Source of the DNA: a virus
Length of the DNA: 25,203 bases
Direction: 5' to 3' (one strand)
Virus record (IMG/VR): IMGVR_UViG_3300035698_025338
Location: 1 to 25,203 of that record
Of the stretch, positions 1-5,851 are shown in pieces. Below the pieces are notes generated by a model. That model saw only the letters and a program-made list of their open reading frames with translations. It did no database searches and was not told where the DNA came from. The position numbers were made by a program, and so were the translations under genes. Every line of letters starts with the position of its first letter. Position 1 is the stretch's first letter.

Positions 1-2437
1 ACCAGACCGATAGACTCACCGTCAGAATTGAAATAATCCCACCGATAACTGTTGCAGCAATGCTGATCGCCGTGCCTAAAGCGGTAATAATCGAAATCAA
101 CCCGCCGATGGCAAACGACAACATTCCGGCTATGGCTCCGAGAGTCAGAAGCCCTCCGCCAACCAGAGCTACTACTCCGATAATCTTTGCCGCTGTCACC
201 ACAAGTTGTTTATTGTTCTGGATGAATTTTGTAACGGATTTAGCTACCAGCATGAAGTAAGCTGCCGCCTTTTGCAGCTCGGGAGCCAATGCTTCACCAA
301 TAACCGACAATGCCAGCATTCCAGCCTGCTTAAGCCGCGCAAACGCCATACTCAGAGTTTTTGCCATTTTGGAGAAGGCTGTTTCAGTCATTCCGGCACG
401 GTTTTTCATCATTTTGATATCATCGGCAAATCCCTGCATATTTCTCAAGGCCGGTAGCACGCCACGCAATGCTCTGATCTTCGGAAATAATCTGCTTATT
501 GCGTCCGGCGGAAGTTTTTTGATCCGTTCGAACACGCCATGCAAGCCTTCTGATTTGATCGTTGCTGAACTCATTTCAAAGCCGAGCTTTCTGGCATAGG
601 ATGCCGCCTCGTTTGACGGTTTCAGGAAAGCCGCGAGCATTGAGTTCAACGCGGTCACTGCGTTATCGGTTTTTACCCCGTTTCTAGTCATGGTCGCAAT
701 GGCCGCGCCCATTTCCTCTACGCTCACTCCGGCACTGGCGGCGGTGGAGGCCACCATGCCAATACTCGGGGCTAATTCAGCAAATGTGGTATTATGTGCG
801 ACGATGTCATTTGCCACAAAGTTTTGCAACCCTGGAACGGTTAAATCATATACTTGTTCATGAGCTTGATCTTCAATAACGGTGATCTTATCGAAAAAGA
901 TAGGTTGATGAAAATCCCGGACACCACGGTGTGAGCGATATAACTTGTGGTTTGGGCGCGGTTTTTTCCCATAGGAAGATAATTTCCTTTGACGATTCGG
1001 GTCAACACTTGGATGATATTCGTTAAATTGCTTTACGCTTTCCCGTTCTATACCAATGAAATCTAGAAATCTCCGGATATCGACATAGCGTCGGGTTTCC
1101 AACTGCCATGCATTTTTCGATGTTGGAGAAATGCGTGTGACAATCCCGAATCTGAGTAGAAGATGCGCAATATCTTCAACCAAGCGCCGTGAAACAGAAC
1201 AATAACCAAGCTGAAAACTGCCACTGCCTTTACTTCGAGCCAACCACCCATCTCCTGTAAATAGAGCTCGTAATAAATTAGCCAAGTCATCTTTACACCA
1301 GCTGAAGCATTCATCTGGGATAAATTTTCCATAGCAGTTTTTACCCCATAGACCATAATCCCGCAACTTATCAATAACTGGGTTGCCGCCAGCATGACCA
1401 CGTGAACCTGCCACAATGTTATATCTTGGGGCTTTTTCTGGTTTTTGTTTAACTAACTTTAACTGACATCTTAAGGCAACTGCCGAAGCATCCAATTCTG
1501 CGGCCACTGCCGGAATTGTGGTAGTAACTCCTGGCGAACCATTAATAATTGAACCTTCAGAAATAAGATAACCAAGTAATGCTGGCCACCCTTTTGGAGT
1601 CTGTATATTTCCAAAGAAAGGCAAGGTTACAGGTAATGCAATTCTATCACCTACTTTTAGTTGATCAACTGGTCGCCAGCCATCAGGAGTAAGATAAGGA
1701 TGCTCAGGTGTTGTTCTTATTTCACGCCCGAAAGAAGTGCGTAATCGAACTACTTGCTTGGTCCCCATATCACACCAAGAAGCCATTACAGGAGTGAAGT
1801 TCCGTCCATCCCAGGCAATAACCTCAACGTTGCCATACAACGAGTCAATACGCCTGTATTCACCATTGGAAAGCAACACTCTGGTATCACCGGTTACACA
1901 TTTCCCCTTCTTGACCGTAGCGAACAAGAGATCAGAAACGCTCTGAGCCTGATTTGCATTCATCCCATACGAATTCAAGATCGTCGTAATCGCGTCAGCG
2001 GCCACACCGGTATCGGTTATTCCGGCTTTCGCCGCCTTTGCCGAAACCGCCAACACGTCCAATGCCTGGGACGGAGCAATAGACGCTGACAAAATATCAT
2101 AGAGCCCCTTTGCCAGCGTATCGGTTCCTTCGCCAAACTCAACGCTCATATCCTGGATGCCTTTTTTAAAAGCATCCATATGCTTTTCAGGTTCGTCAAG
2201 CATAGTTGAAACCTGCGCCATCTGCTGTTCGAAATCAGCAAACACCTTGGCTCCGCCGATAAACGGCATAGCCATAATCGCTGAGACGGTCAGCATCCGT
2301 TTTCCAGCGGCAGTCACGCTACGACTGAAGTTTTTCAATCGGGCCTGAGCCGCTCTGAGCCCACGCATAAGTTTGCTGTTTTCCAGAGTCAGCTCAACAT
2401 AAGCTGCCCCGGCACGGATGTTCGCACTTGACGCCAT
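1..2437 (-). CDS. Phage tail tape measure protein (TP901 type), intein-containing, C-terminus beyond the window
   Basis: The reading frame is open from the ATG at 2437 to the left edge of the window (about 812 codons), so the gene is partial. The first 179 residues and the 263 residues after the intein read as a TP901-family tape measure. They include ENSKLMRGLRAAQARLK near the start, FADFEQQMAQVSTMLDEP, alternating GxTDTGVAADAIT and AGVSVEEMGAAIATMTRNG segments, then a long hydrophobic, glycine-rich stretch near the edge (about residues 750-812) typical of tape measure membrane segments. In this family the protein sets tail length and is carried to the host membrane at infection. Residues 180-549 are an in-frame intein (see the separate entry); the joined protein reads KKGK-TTFAELAPSIG, a conserved family stretch. 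The gene directly follows the frameshifted tail chaperone gene, its classical position. Full length cannot be judged because the gene leaves the window. Confidence 0.9.
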   Translation of the reverse strand, partial: MASSANIRAGAAYVELTLENSKLMRGLRAAQARLKNFSRSVTAAGKRMLTVSAIMAMPFIGGAKVFADFEQQMAQVSTMLDEPEKHMDAFKKGIQDMSVEFGEGTDTLAKGLYDILSASIAPSQALDVLAVSAKAAKAGITDTGVAADAITTILNSYGMNANQAQSVSDLLFATVKKGKCVTGDTRVLLSNGEYRRIDSLYGNVEVIAWDGRNFTPVMASWCDMGTKQVVRLRTSFGREIRTTPEHPYLTPDGWRPVDQLKVGDRIALPVTLPFFGNIQTPKGWPALLGYLISEGSIINGSPGVTTTIPAVAAELDASAVALRCQLKLVKQKPEKAPRYNIVAGSRGHAGGNPVIDKLRDYGLWGKNCYGKFIPDECFSWCKDDLANLLRALFTGDGWLARSKGSGSFQLGYCSVSRRLVEDIAHLLLRFGIVTRISPTSKNAWQLETRRYVDIRRFLDFIGIERESVKQFNEYHPSVDPNRQRKLSSYGKKPRPNHKLYRSHRGVRDFHQPIFFDKITVIEDQAHEQVYDLTVPGLQNFVANDIVAHNTTFAELAPSIGMVASTAASAGVSVEEMGAAIATMTRNGVKTDNAVTALNSMLAAFLKPSNEAASYARKLGFEMSSATIKSEGLHGVFERIKKLPPDAISRLFPKIRALRGVLPALRNMQGFADDIKMMKNRAGMTETAFSKMAKTLSMAFARLKQAGMLALSVIGEALAPELQKAAAYFMLVAKSVTKFIQNNKQLVVTAAKIIGVVALVGGGLLTLGAIAGMLSFAIGGLISIITALGTAISIAATVIGGIISILTVSLSVW
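791..1900 (-). other. Intein with LAGLIDADG endonuclease inside the tape measure protein (370 aa)
   Basis: An in-frame 370-residue insertion with all class 1 intein landmarks. Residue 1 is Cys (codon 1898-1900) in CVTGDTRVLLSNGEY. Block B is TPEHPYL at about residues 64-70. Two dodecapeptide motifs of a LAGLIDADG (DOD) homing endonuclease are LLGYLISEGS (about 108-117) and LLRALFTGDGW (about 209-219), and both keep an acidic residue (E115, D217). Block F is VYDLTVPGLQNFVANDIVAHN, split here as VYDLTVPGLQ then NFVANDIVAHN, ending in the canonical His-Asn (Asn codon 791-793). The +1 extein residue is Thr. Removal restores KKGKTTFAELA. The Hint part should self-excise and ligate the exteins; the nuclease would spread the element to empty alleles. 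Of the three inteins in this window this is the one with intact-looking endonuclease motifs. Confidence 0.93.
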
Positions 2438-2440
2438 AGA

Positions 2441-2719
2441 TTATTGGTCCTTTGTCCAGATTCTTTTCATGTACTCAAAAGCAAGACGCGTGTCTTTTTT
2501 CGGTTTATGCTTGCGTTCGTAGGGGTTGAATGTTTCAGGTTTGACTGCTTGTTGTTTGCGCGGATCACGGTTGACGTTGAATAGCATCGCCAGAATATTG
2601 GCAGTATGGCTCCAATTGTCTTTACCGCAGGATTCGGCCATAATCAGTAGTTCACGCAACGTGAACGGTTCGGGATTCAGGCCGAGGATGCCTGCGATTT
2701 CGTAGATGAATCGATATAC
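2441..2719 (-). CDS. Tail assembly chaperone, -1 frame extension (gpT-like part of gpGT fusion)
   Basis: This frame has only a weak TTG (2659) as an internal start and no ribosome site. It is open upstream through the end of the 163-residue gene and reads sensibly there (KVYRFIYEIAGILGLNPEPFTLRELL, read in two parts KVYRFIYEIAGILG and LNPEPFTLRELL). The reading continues to IWTKDQ and stops at 2441, three bases before the tape measure ATG at 2437. If ribosomes slip -1 at GAAAAAG, the product is 150 residues of the upstream protein plus 92 from this frame, 242 in all. This matches the lambda gpG/gpGT scheme, in which the T part binds the tail tube and the G part binds the tape measure. The basic C-terminal part contains NPYERKHKPKKDTRLAF. 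Independent initiation at TTG 2659 (72 aa) is the alternative. Confidence 0.72.
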   Translation of the reverse strand, partial: VYRFIYEIAGILGLNPEPFTLRELLIMAESCGKDNWSHTANILAMLFNVNRDPRKQQAVKPETFNPYERKHKPKKDTRLAFEYMKRIWTKDQ

Positions 2720-3168
2720 TTTTTCACCTGCTGTTCCAGTTCCTTGTCCAGTTTCGGATCGTTCAGCTGCAGCTTCAGAGCTTTCTCCATCTGGTTCTTT
2801 ACCTTTTCCCCGGCGTTCATCAGCTTGCGAAGCACCAGCCGCTTCGCTTCCGGGAAAAAATCGACCAGTTCCTCCAACAAAGCGGTTGTCGCGTGTTCAA
2901 TCGCGTCTCCGCCCATGGCAGAGCCGAAGTTTTCATCTGAAATCTTCAGCTCATCAGCTTCAACTTTGCAGATGCAGTAAATCACATCGCAGAGCAGTAC
3001 CGGGTCGGATGCCAGCTCTTCCAGCAGATCAACATTGGGCGTATCGTTCTCATCAAGCTTGACTACATCCAATAGATTAATTTCTAGCAATGATCGCACT
3101 CGTTTGACGGTTGCAACATTCACCACAATTGTCCAGTTACGGTTTTGATTATCCTTAAAACACTTCAT
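2677..3168 (-). CDS. Tail assembly chaperone, short form (gpG-like)
   Basis: A 163-residue acidic, helical protein (LLEELASDPVLLCDVIYCIC, ALLEELVDFFPEAKRL, KQ/E-rich C-terminus). It lies between the tail tube gene and the tape measure gene, where siphoviruses encode the tape-measure chaperone. Its ATG overlaps the stop of the upstream tube gene (TAATG at 3166-3170), which implies translational coupling. The open frame that follows (down to 2441) is in the -1 frame and overlaps this gene's end, so a longer fusion is expected from a slip at 2719-2725. I do not recognise a specific Pfam family by sequence; the call rests on gene order and the two-frame layout. Confidence 0.72.
   Translation of the reverse strand: MKCFKDNQNRNWTIVVNVATVKRVRSLLEINLLDVVKLDENDTPNVDLLEELASDPVLLCDVIYCICKVEADELKISDENFGSAMGGDAIEHATTALLEELVDFFPEAKRLVLRKLMNAGEKVKNQMEKALKLQLNDPKLDKELEQQVKKYIDSSTKSQASSA
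2719..2725 (-). promoter_or_regulatory. Putative -1 programmed frameshift site GAAAAAG
   Basis: On the minus strand the zero frame reads CAG GTG AAA AAG TAT, and a -1 shift gives GAA AAA GTA TAT. The two Lys codons AAA-AAG are a standard slippery pair. The heptamer is not a perfect X-XXY-YYZ because its first base is G. About 25 nt downstream a CAGGC/GCCTG stem with a 7-nt loop (2678-2694) overlaps the zero-frame stop. An SD-like AGGTGA sits just upstream. Confidence 0.68.
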
Positions 3169-3605
3169 TATTCACCGCCTCCGGTTGCGCCAGCCCAGAT
3201 GGGCTCACGAGCTGAGTTAGCCGAGGGTTTGACGTTAACCGCGTAGTTGATTACTTCCTCCAGCCCCTCAGTCCGGTTGAATGAAATAACTTCAAAATCC
3301 GCGTCCAGACCAACTCCGTTTTCCGCCGAGTCCGCAATAAATAACGCAATCGGCGTATCATTAAAGAATGCGTTCTGCACCGCCTGGAACCCGGCATCAG
3401 AAGTATCTCCGGCAAGCGTAAACTCTACCGACGCGTCTTTCAGGCCGCTCAATACTTTTTTCCAGCCGGACGACCGCACCGCGACTTCGGCGCTGCCCTT
3501 TTCGATATTCAAAGATACCGAATCGGCCACGTGCTTGAGTTCCGTCGCGGCTTTAGTGCCAGCGACACCATAGAATATCTTTGCTTCAAAACCTATTTTG
3601 TACAT
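3168..3605 (-). CDS. Major tail tube protein
   Basis: A 145-residue protein beginning MYKIGFEAKIFYG, with the beta-rich pattern of TP901-1/lambda-V type tube subunits. It contains LKHVADSVSLNIEKGSAEVA (recording a typical strand-turn-strand), WKKVLSGLKDASVEFTL, DTPIALFIADS and DADFEVISFNRTEGLEEVINYAVNVKPS. Segments of the type EGLEEVINYAVNVKP (effect on expected tail subunit assay) are typical of phage tube proteins, which polymerise into the rigid tube around the tape measure. The ribosome site AAGGAT lies about 8 bases before the ATG. The gene is followed by the chaperone gene with overlapping TAATG. Tube identity comes from the sequence pattern plus its exact position between tail completion and chaperone genes. 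Confidence 0.78.
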   Translation of the reverse strand: MYKIGFEAKIFYGVAGTKAATELKHVADSVSLNIEKGSAEVAVRSSGWKKVLSGLKDASVEFTLAGDTSDAGFQAVQNAFFNDTPIALFIADSAENGVGLDADFEVISFNRTEGLEEVINYAVNVKPSANSAREPIWAGATGGGE

Positions 3606-3615
3606 AAAAAATCCT

Positions 3616-4008
3616 TTACTTTATTGAATCACTCCAGAACTTGTTGATTCTTTTCTCATTTGCTTTCAATGCCGGTCCCATAAAGGGGCGCCTGGGATAG
3701 TCCCTGCCGTAGTACTTCTCGCCAAACTCGTGCGCCCGACCGGAACGCCCAACCGCTGTATAAGTTGGACCAATCACCGCCGACATACGGTGTTTTTCCA
3801 CCTTGTAGAGCAACGCTCGTTTAAGCAGTCCTCTGCGAGTATGCGGTGGGGTTCCGGCTGTCGACTTCTTCTTACTTCGCCGAATGCTTCTCCTGGCTGT
3901 CAAGCGAATGGCAGCGGCGGCATGATTCAGACTTTGAAATGAGCCTTTGTCAACTTTCTTCTTAACTTTCTTGGCATCAAAACGCGAATGACTTCGCATG
4001 CCGAACAT
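3616..4008 (-). CDS. HK97 gp10-like head-tail/tail completion protein
   Basis: A 130-residue, very basic protein. It has an N-terminal KKVKKKVDKG segment, an alpha-helical AAAAIRLTARRSIRRSKK, a central TAGTPPHTRRGLLKRA loop and a C-terminal HEFGEKYYGRDYPRRPFMGPAL motif. The combination of an SxAGxPPHTRxGxLK-like loop and a YPxRPFMxPAL end is characteristic of the HK97 gp10 / phage minor tail (neck) family, which closes the tail end near the head. Only one base separates its ATG from the stop of the upstream gene (4010). A second Met three codons in is an alternative start. Confidence 0.8.
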   Translation of the reverse strand: MFGMRSHSRFDAKKVKKKVDKGSFQSLNHAAAAIRLTARRSIRRSKKKSTAGTPPHTRRGLLKRALLYKVEKHRMSAVIGPTYTAVGRSGRAHEFGEKYYGRDYPRRPFMGPALKANEKRINKFWSDSIK

Positions 4009-4009
4009 C

Positions 4010-4432
4010 TCAAGTCACCTTGAAAGTCAGCGTGATCACACTGGTAAATTGCCGATACTGGCGCAGATGTTCAGGATCGTAAATCGGATCGTTATCAATC
4101 CCAACACAGACCGCGTGTTGGTATTGACTCAGACGCTTGCGTTCAAATAGCCCGGCAATATCCTCAACTAGTTGCATCAGTTCAGCAATAATCTCAGGAT
4201 CCGCTGTTTTGCGCTGTACCCCGATATCGATTTTTACTTCACGTTCGCCATCACTCCGGGTTTCTCCAGTGATTTTCAGCGCCTTGGGAACGACTGTAAC
4301 CTTGAGCGTCTTTAAGTCTTTCAACTCAAATTCCGGCTTCAAGTTCATTACAGCAGTAACATCATCAGGCCAAATTACGCTGTTGTTCAATTCTGCCACC
4401 GCCGCATTGGCTATATCTATCAACAATGCCAT
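4010..4432 (-). CDS. Tail terminator/tail completion-like protein
   Basis: A 140-residue protein. Its beginning, MALLIDIANAAVAELN, and its layout (an N-terminal helix, a central strand with GETRSDGEREVKIDIGVQRK, a helix EIIAELMQLVEDIAGLFERK, and a final strand FTSVITLTFKV) are what tail terminator proteins of the lambda gpU / Gp17 type show. These form a ring at the head-proximal end of the tail. GAGGTGA lies 4-10 bases before the ATG. It sits between the holin-like gene and the gp10-like gene in a cluster of connector genes. The family is inferred from shape and position, not from a diagnostic residue. Confidence 0.58.
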   Translation of the reverse strand: MALLIDIANAAVAELNNSVIWPDDVTAVMNLKPEFELKDLKTLKVTVVPKALKITGETRSDGEREVKIDIGVQRKTADPEIIAELMQLVEDIAGLFERKRLSQYQHAVCVGIDNDPIYDPEHLRQYRQFTSVITLTFKVT

Positions 4433-4435
4433 TGG

Positions 4436-4654
4436 TCACCTCAACAAGTATTGAATAAGCGCGGTCAGAGCCGCCCCCAGCAATACCCAGATAATGCGCG
4501 TATAGATTTTAGTCGACTGCTCAAGCCGGTCGAGTCTTACAGTTATGCCCGGCTTGCCGTTGCCGCGAATGGCCGAATCAAGTTTATCGAGTTTATCAAA
4601 GAGCAGATCAAACTGCTTCTGACAGTGCTCCTGTTCAATATTACATTGTTCCAT
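4436..4654 (-). CDS. Small coiled-coil membrane protein, holin/XhlA-like
   Basis: I take the ATG at 4654, preceded by an AAGGAAA ribosome site, rather than the longer frame that would run back into the upstream gene. The 72-residue product has a heptad-like N-terminal half (HCQKQFDLLFDKLDKLDSAI), a short turn GNGKPGITV, a second helix RLDRLEQSTK, and one C-terminal membrane segment IYTRIIWVLLGAALTALIQY ending in LLR. This is the layout of hemolysin XhlA-type and similar small phage membrane proteins, some of which assist lysis. It lies among connector genes rather than beside an endolysin, and no endolysin is in the window, so a lysis role is only a possibility. Confidence 0.55.
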   Translation of the reverse strand: MEQCNIEQEHCQKQFDLLFDKLDKLDSAIRGNGKPGITVRLDRLEQSTKIYTRIIWVLLGAALTALIQYLLR

Positions 4655-4709
4655 TATTTTCCTTTCTTTCCGCTTCCGTAGTCCTGAAAAGGACGAAGTA
4701 TGAAGCAGT

Positions 4710-5081
4710 TTACAGCTCCGGGGCGTCCCCGGTGAATTTTGTGTGGATTCGTAAACACTTGCGGTAATTGTCGCTGTACCGCCATTCCGGCTCATGGTTT
4801 GGAGCCATCACCTCGTAAACAAGATTATCCTCAATAATCTCATCGCCGGGTTCTGGCAAGACTCGTTCTCCATCAATTATCAGAACCGCCGCACTAATCA
4901 AATAATCCCGGCTTTCGATGTATTGATAGCGACCGTAGTCATCAAGCACCTTGAAGACTGTCTTGCCGATTGTTGCCGACAGCGTTGTGGAATAAGTACC
5001 GCGCCGGTAAGTTACCGGCACGGTTAGATATTGTCCACGCTGTTCCTCAAGCCATTCATGAGCTTTGCGCATCAAATCCAT
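4710..5081 (-). CDS. Head-tail joining protein-like
   Basis: A 123-residue protein starting MDLMRKAHEWLEEQRGQYLT. It has a central DYLISAAVLIIDGERVLPEPGDEI segment (shown in parts DYLISAAVLIIDG and ERVLPEPGDEI) and an end MAPNHEPEWRYSDNYRKCLRI. The pattern P-x-P-GDEI followed by YEV and a final W-x-x-S/D...LRIHTK is common in small head-tail connector proteins (gpFII/siphovirus head-completion type), encoded just after the capsid and decoration genes as here. Two bases separate its ATG from the stop of the decoration gene. I cannot name an exact family. Confidence 0.6.
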   Translation of the reverse strand: MDLMRKAHEWLEEQRGQYLTVPVTYRRGTYSTTLSATIGKTVFKVLDDYGRYQYIESRDYLISAAVLIIDGERVLPEPGDEIIEDNLVYEVMAPNHEPEWRYSDNYRKCLRIHTKFTGDAPEL

Positions 5082-5083
5082 GA

Positions 5084-5695
5084 TTATGCTTCGGCTTCAA
5101 CCAGCCCGAGAGTTCGCAGACCGGCAAGAATCGCATCAAGTTTTGAGTTATTGGCTTCAACATCATCTTTAAGGACATTGTACTCAGTGCCAATAGTGGC
5201 GAAGTTGTTATTTATCGCCCCGGACTGATCAGTCGCTGACGTATCGGCAACCGACTCCAACTGGTGTGTCGCGCTGGCCGCCCCACCGGACTGATCGTCA
5301 ATATCCTCGGCGTTGGCTTCAGGATCGGCAATTGCTACAATGGCACTAAGCGGTACGTCACGCGAGACATTGATAATGACTCGCGCTGTGGCGTCATCAT
5401 CTCCGGCATCAGCGATGACCTTGCCGATGTATTTATTCGCACCGGCAGTCGCGGTGATTACCTTGTTATCAGCATCCCAGAACACAATGGTTCCTGCGGC
5501 AATAGCCGTGCCTTCTCCGGTCGCTTTGGTTATATCAAAAGCCCCGACCACCGCCAGAGCTCCAAGCTCTCCAGCCTTAATGTCAAGTTTAGCCACACAA
5601 ACCAGACTGCCAATGATTACAAGACTACCCGCCGCCACATCGGCTTCAGGCGTATAGTCAATTGAATGTCCCTGTTGTACATATTTTGCATCCAT
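5084..5695 (-). CDS. DUF2190 capsid decoration/fiber-like protein
   Basis: A 203-residue protein. Residues 1-110 fit the DUF2190 family: MDAKYVQQGHSIDYTPEADV, AAGSLVIIGSLVCVAK, GELGALAVVGAFDITK, AAGTIVFWDADNKVIT, and an end with IGKVIADAGDDDATARVIIN. This family is found immediately after the major capsid gene in many phages and is thought to decorate the capsid. The remaining ~90 residues are an extension: an acidic linker (ANAEDIDDQSGG) followed by a helical tail with NNNFATIGTEYNVLKDDVEA and SKLDAILAGLRTLGL that resembles a short oligomerising coiled coil. AGGAG lies about 11 bases before the ATG. Confidence 0.85.
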   Translation of the reverse strand: MDAKYVQQGHSIDYTPEADVAAGSLVIIGSLVCVAKLDIKAGELGALAVVGAFDITKATGEGTAIAAGTIVFWDADNKVITATAGANKYIGKVIADAGDDDATARVIINVSRDVPLSAIVAIADPEANAEDIDDQSGGAASATHQLESVADTSATDQSGAINNNFATIGTEYNVLKDDVEANNSKLDAILAGLRTLGLVEAEA

Positions 5696-5789
5696 AAATA
5701 AATTCTCCTATTTGTTTTATTCTTTTGGTCAACTCTTTGCGGAATTCAAGCCTGTGTCAGCAGGATGAATACCGCAAAGTATTATGGCA

Positions 5790-5842
5790 CCGGCACCATG
5801 CCGGGCGCGATCCAACGGCGAACCGTTGGTCGGCGAAGCCGA
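5790..5842 (-). other. Cluster of three short hairpins after the capsid gene
   Basis: In the 156-bp gap between the capsid gene stop (5852) and the decoration gene start (5695) there are three consecutive perfect inverted repeats. CCGGCA-3 nt-TGCCGG is at 5790-5804, CCAACGG-4 nt-CCGTTGG at 5812-5829 (loop TTCG on the minus strand), and TCGGC-3 nt-GCCGA at 5830-5842. None is followed by a T-run in the minus direction, so they look like RNA stability or attenuation structures rather than classical terminators. Confidence 0.6.
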
Positions 5843-5851
5843 AACGAAACC

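Noticed and set aside
1063-1416. 117-codon minus-strand frame in another phase
   Set aside because: Fully inside the tape measure intein, whose own frame has all motifs.
2441-2659. 72-residue gene read as an independent protein from TTG
   Set aside because: No ribosome site; the frame is open and protein-like upstream, which fits the -1 frameshift product better.
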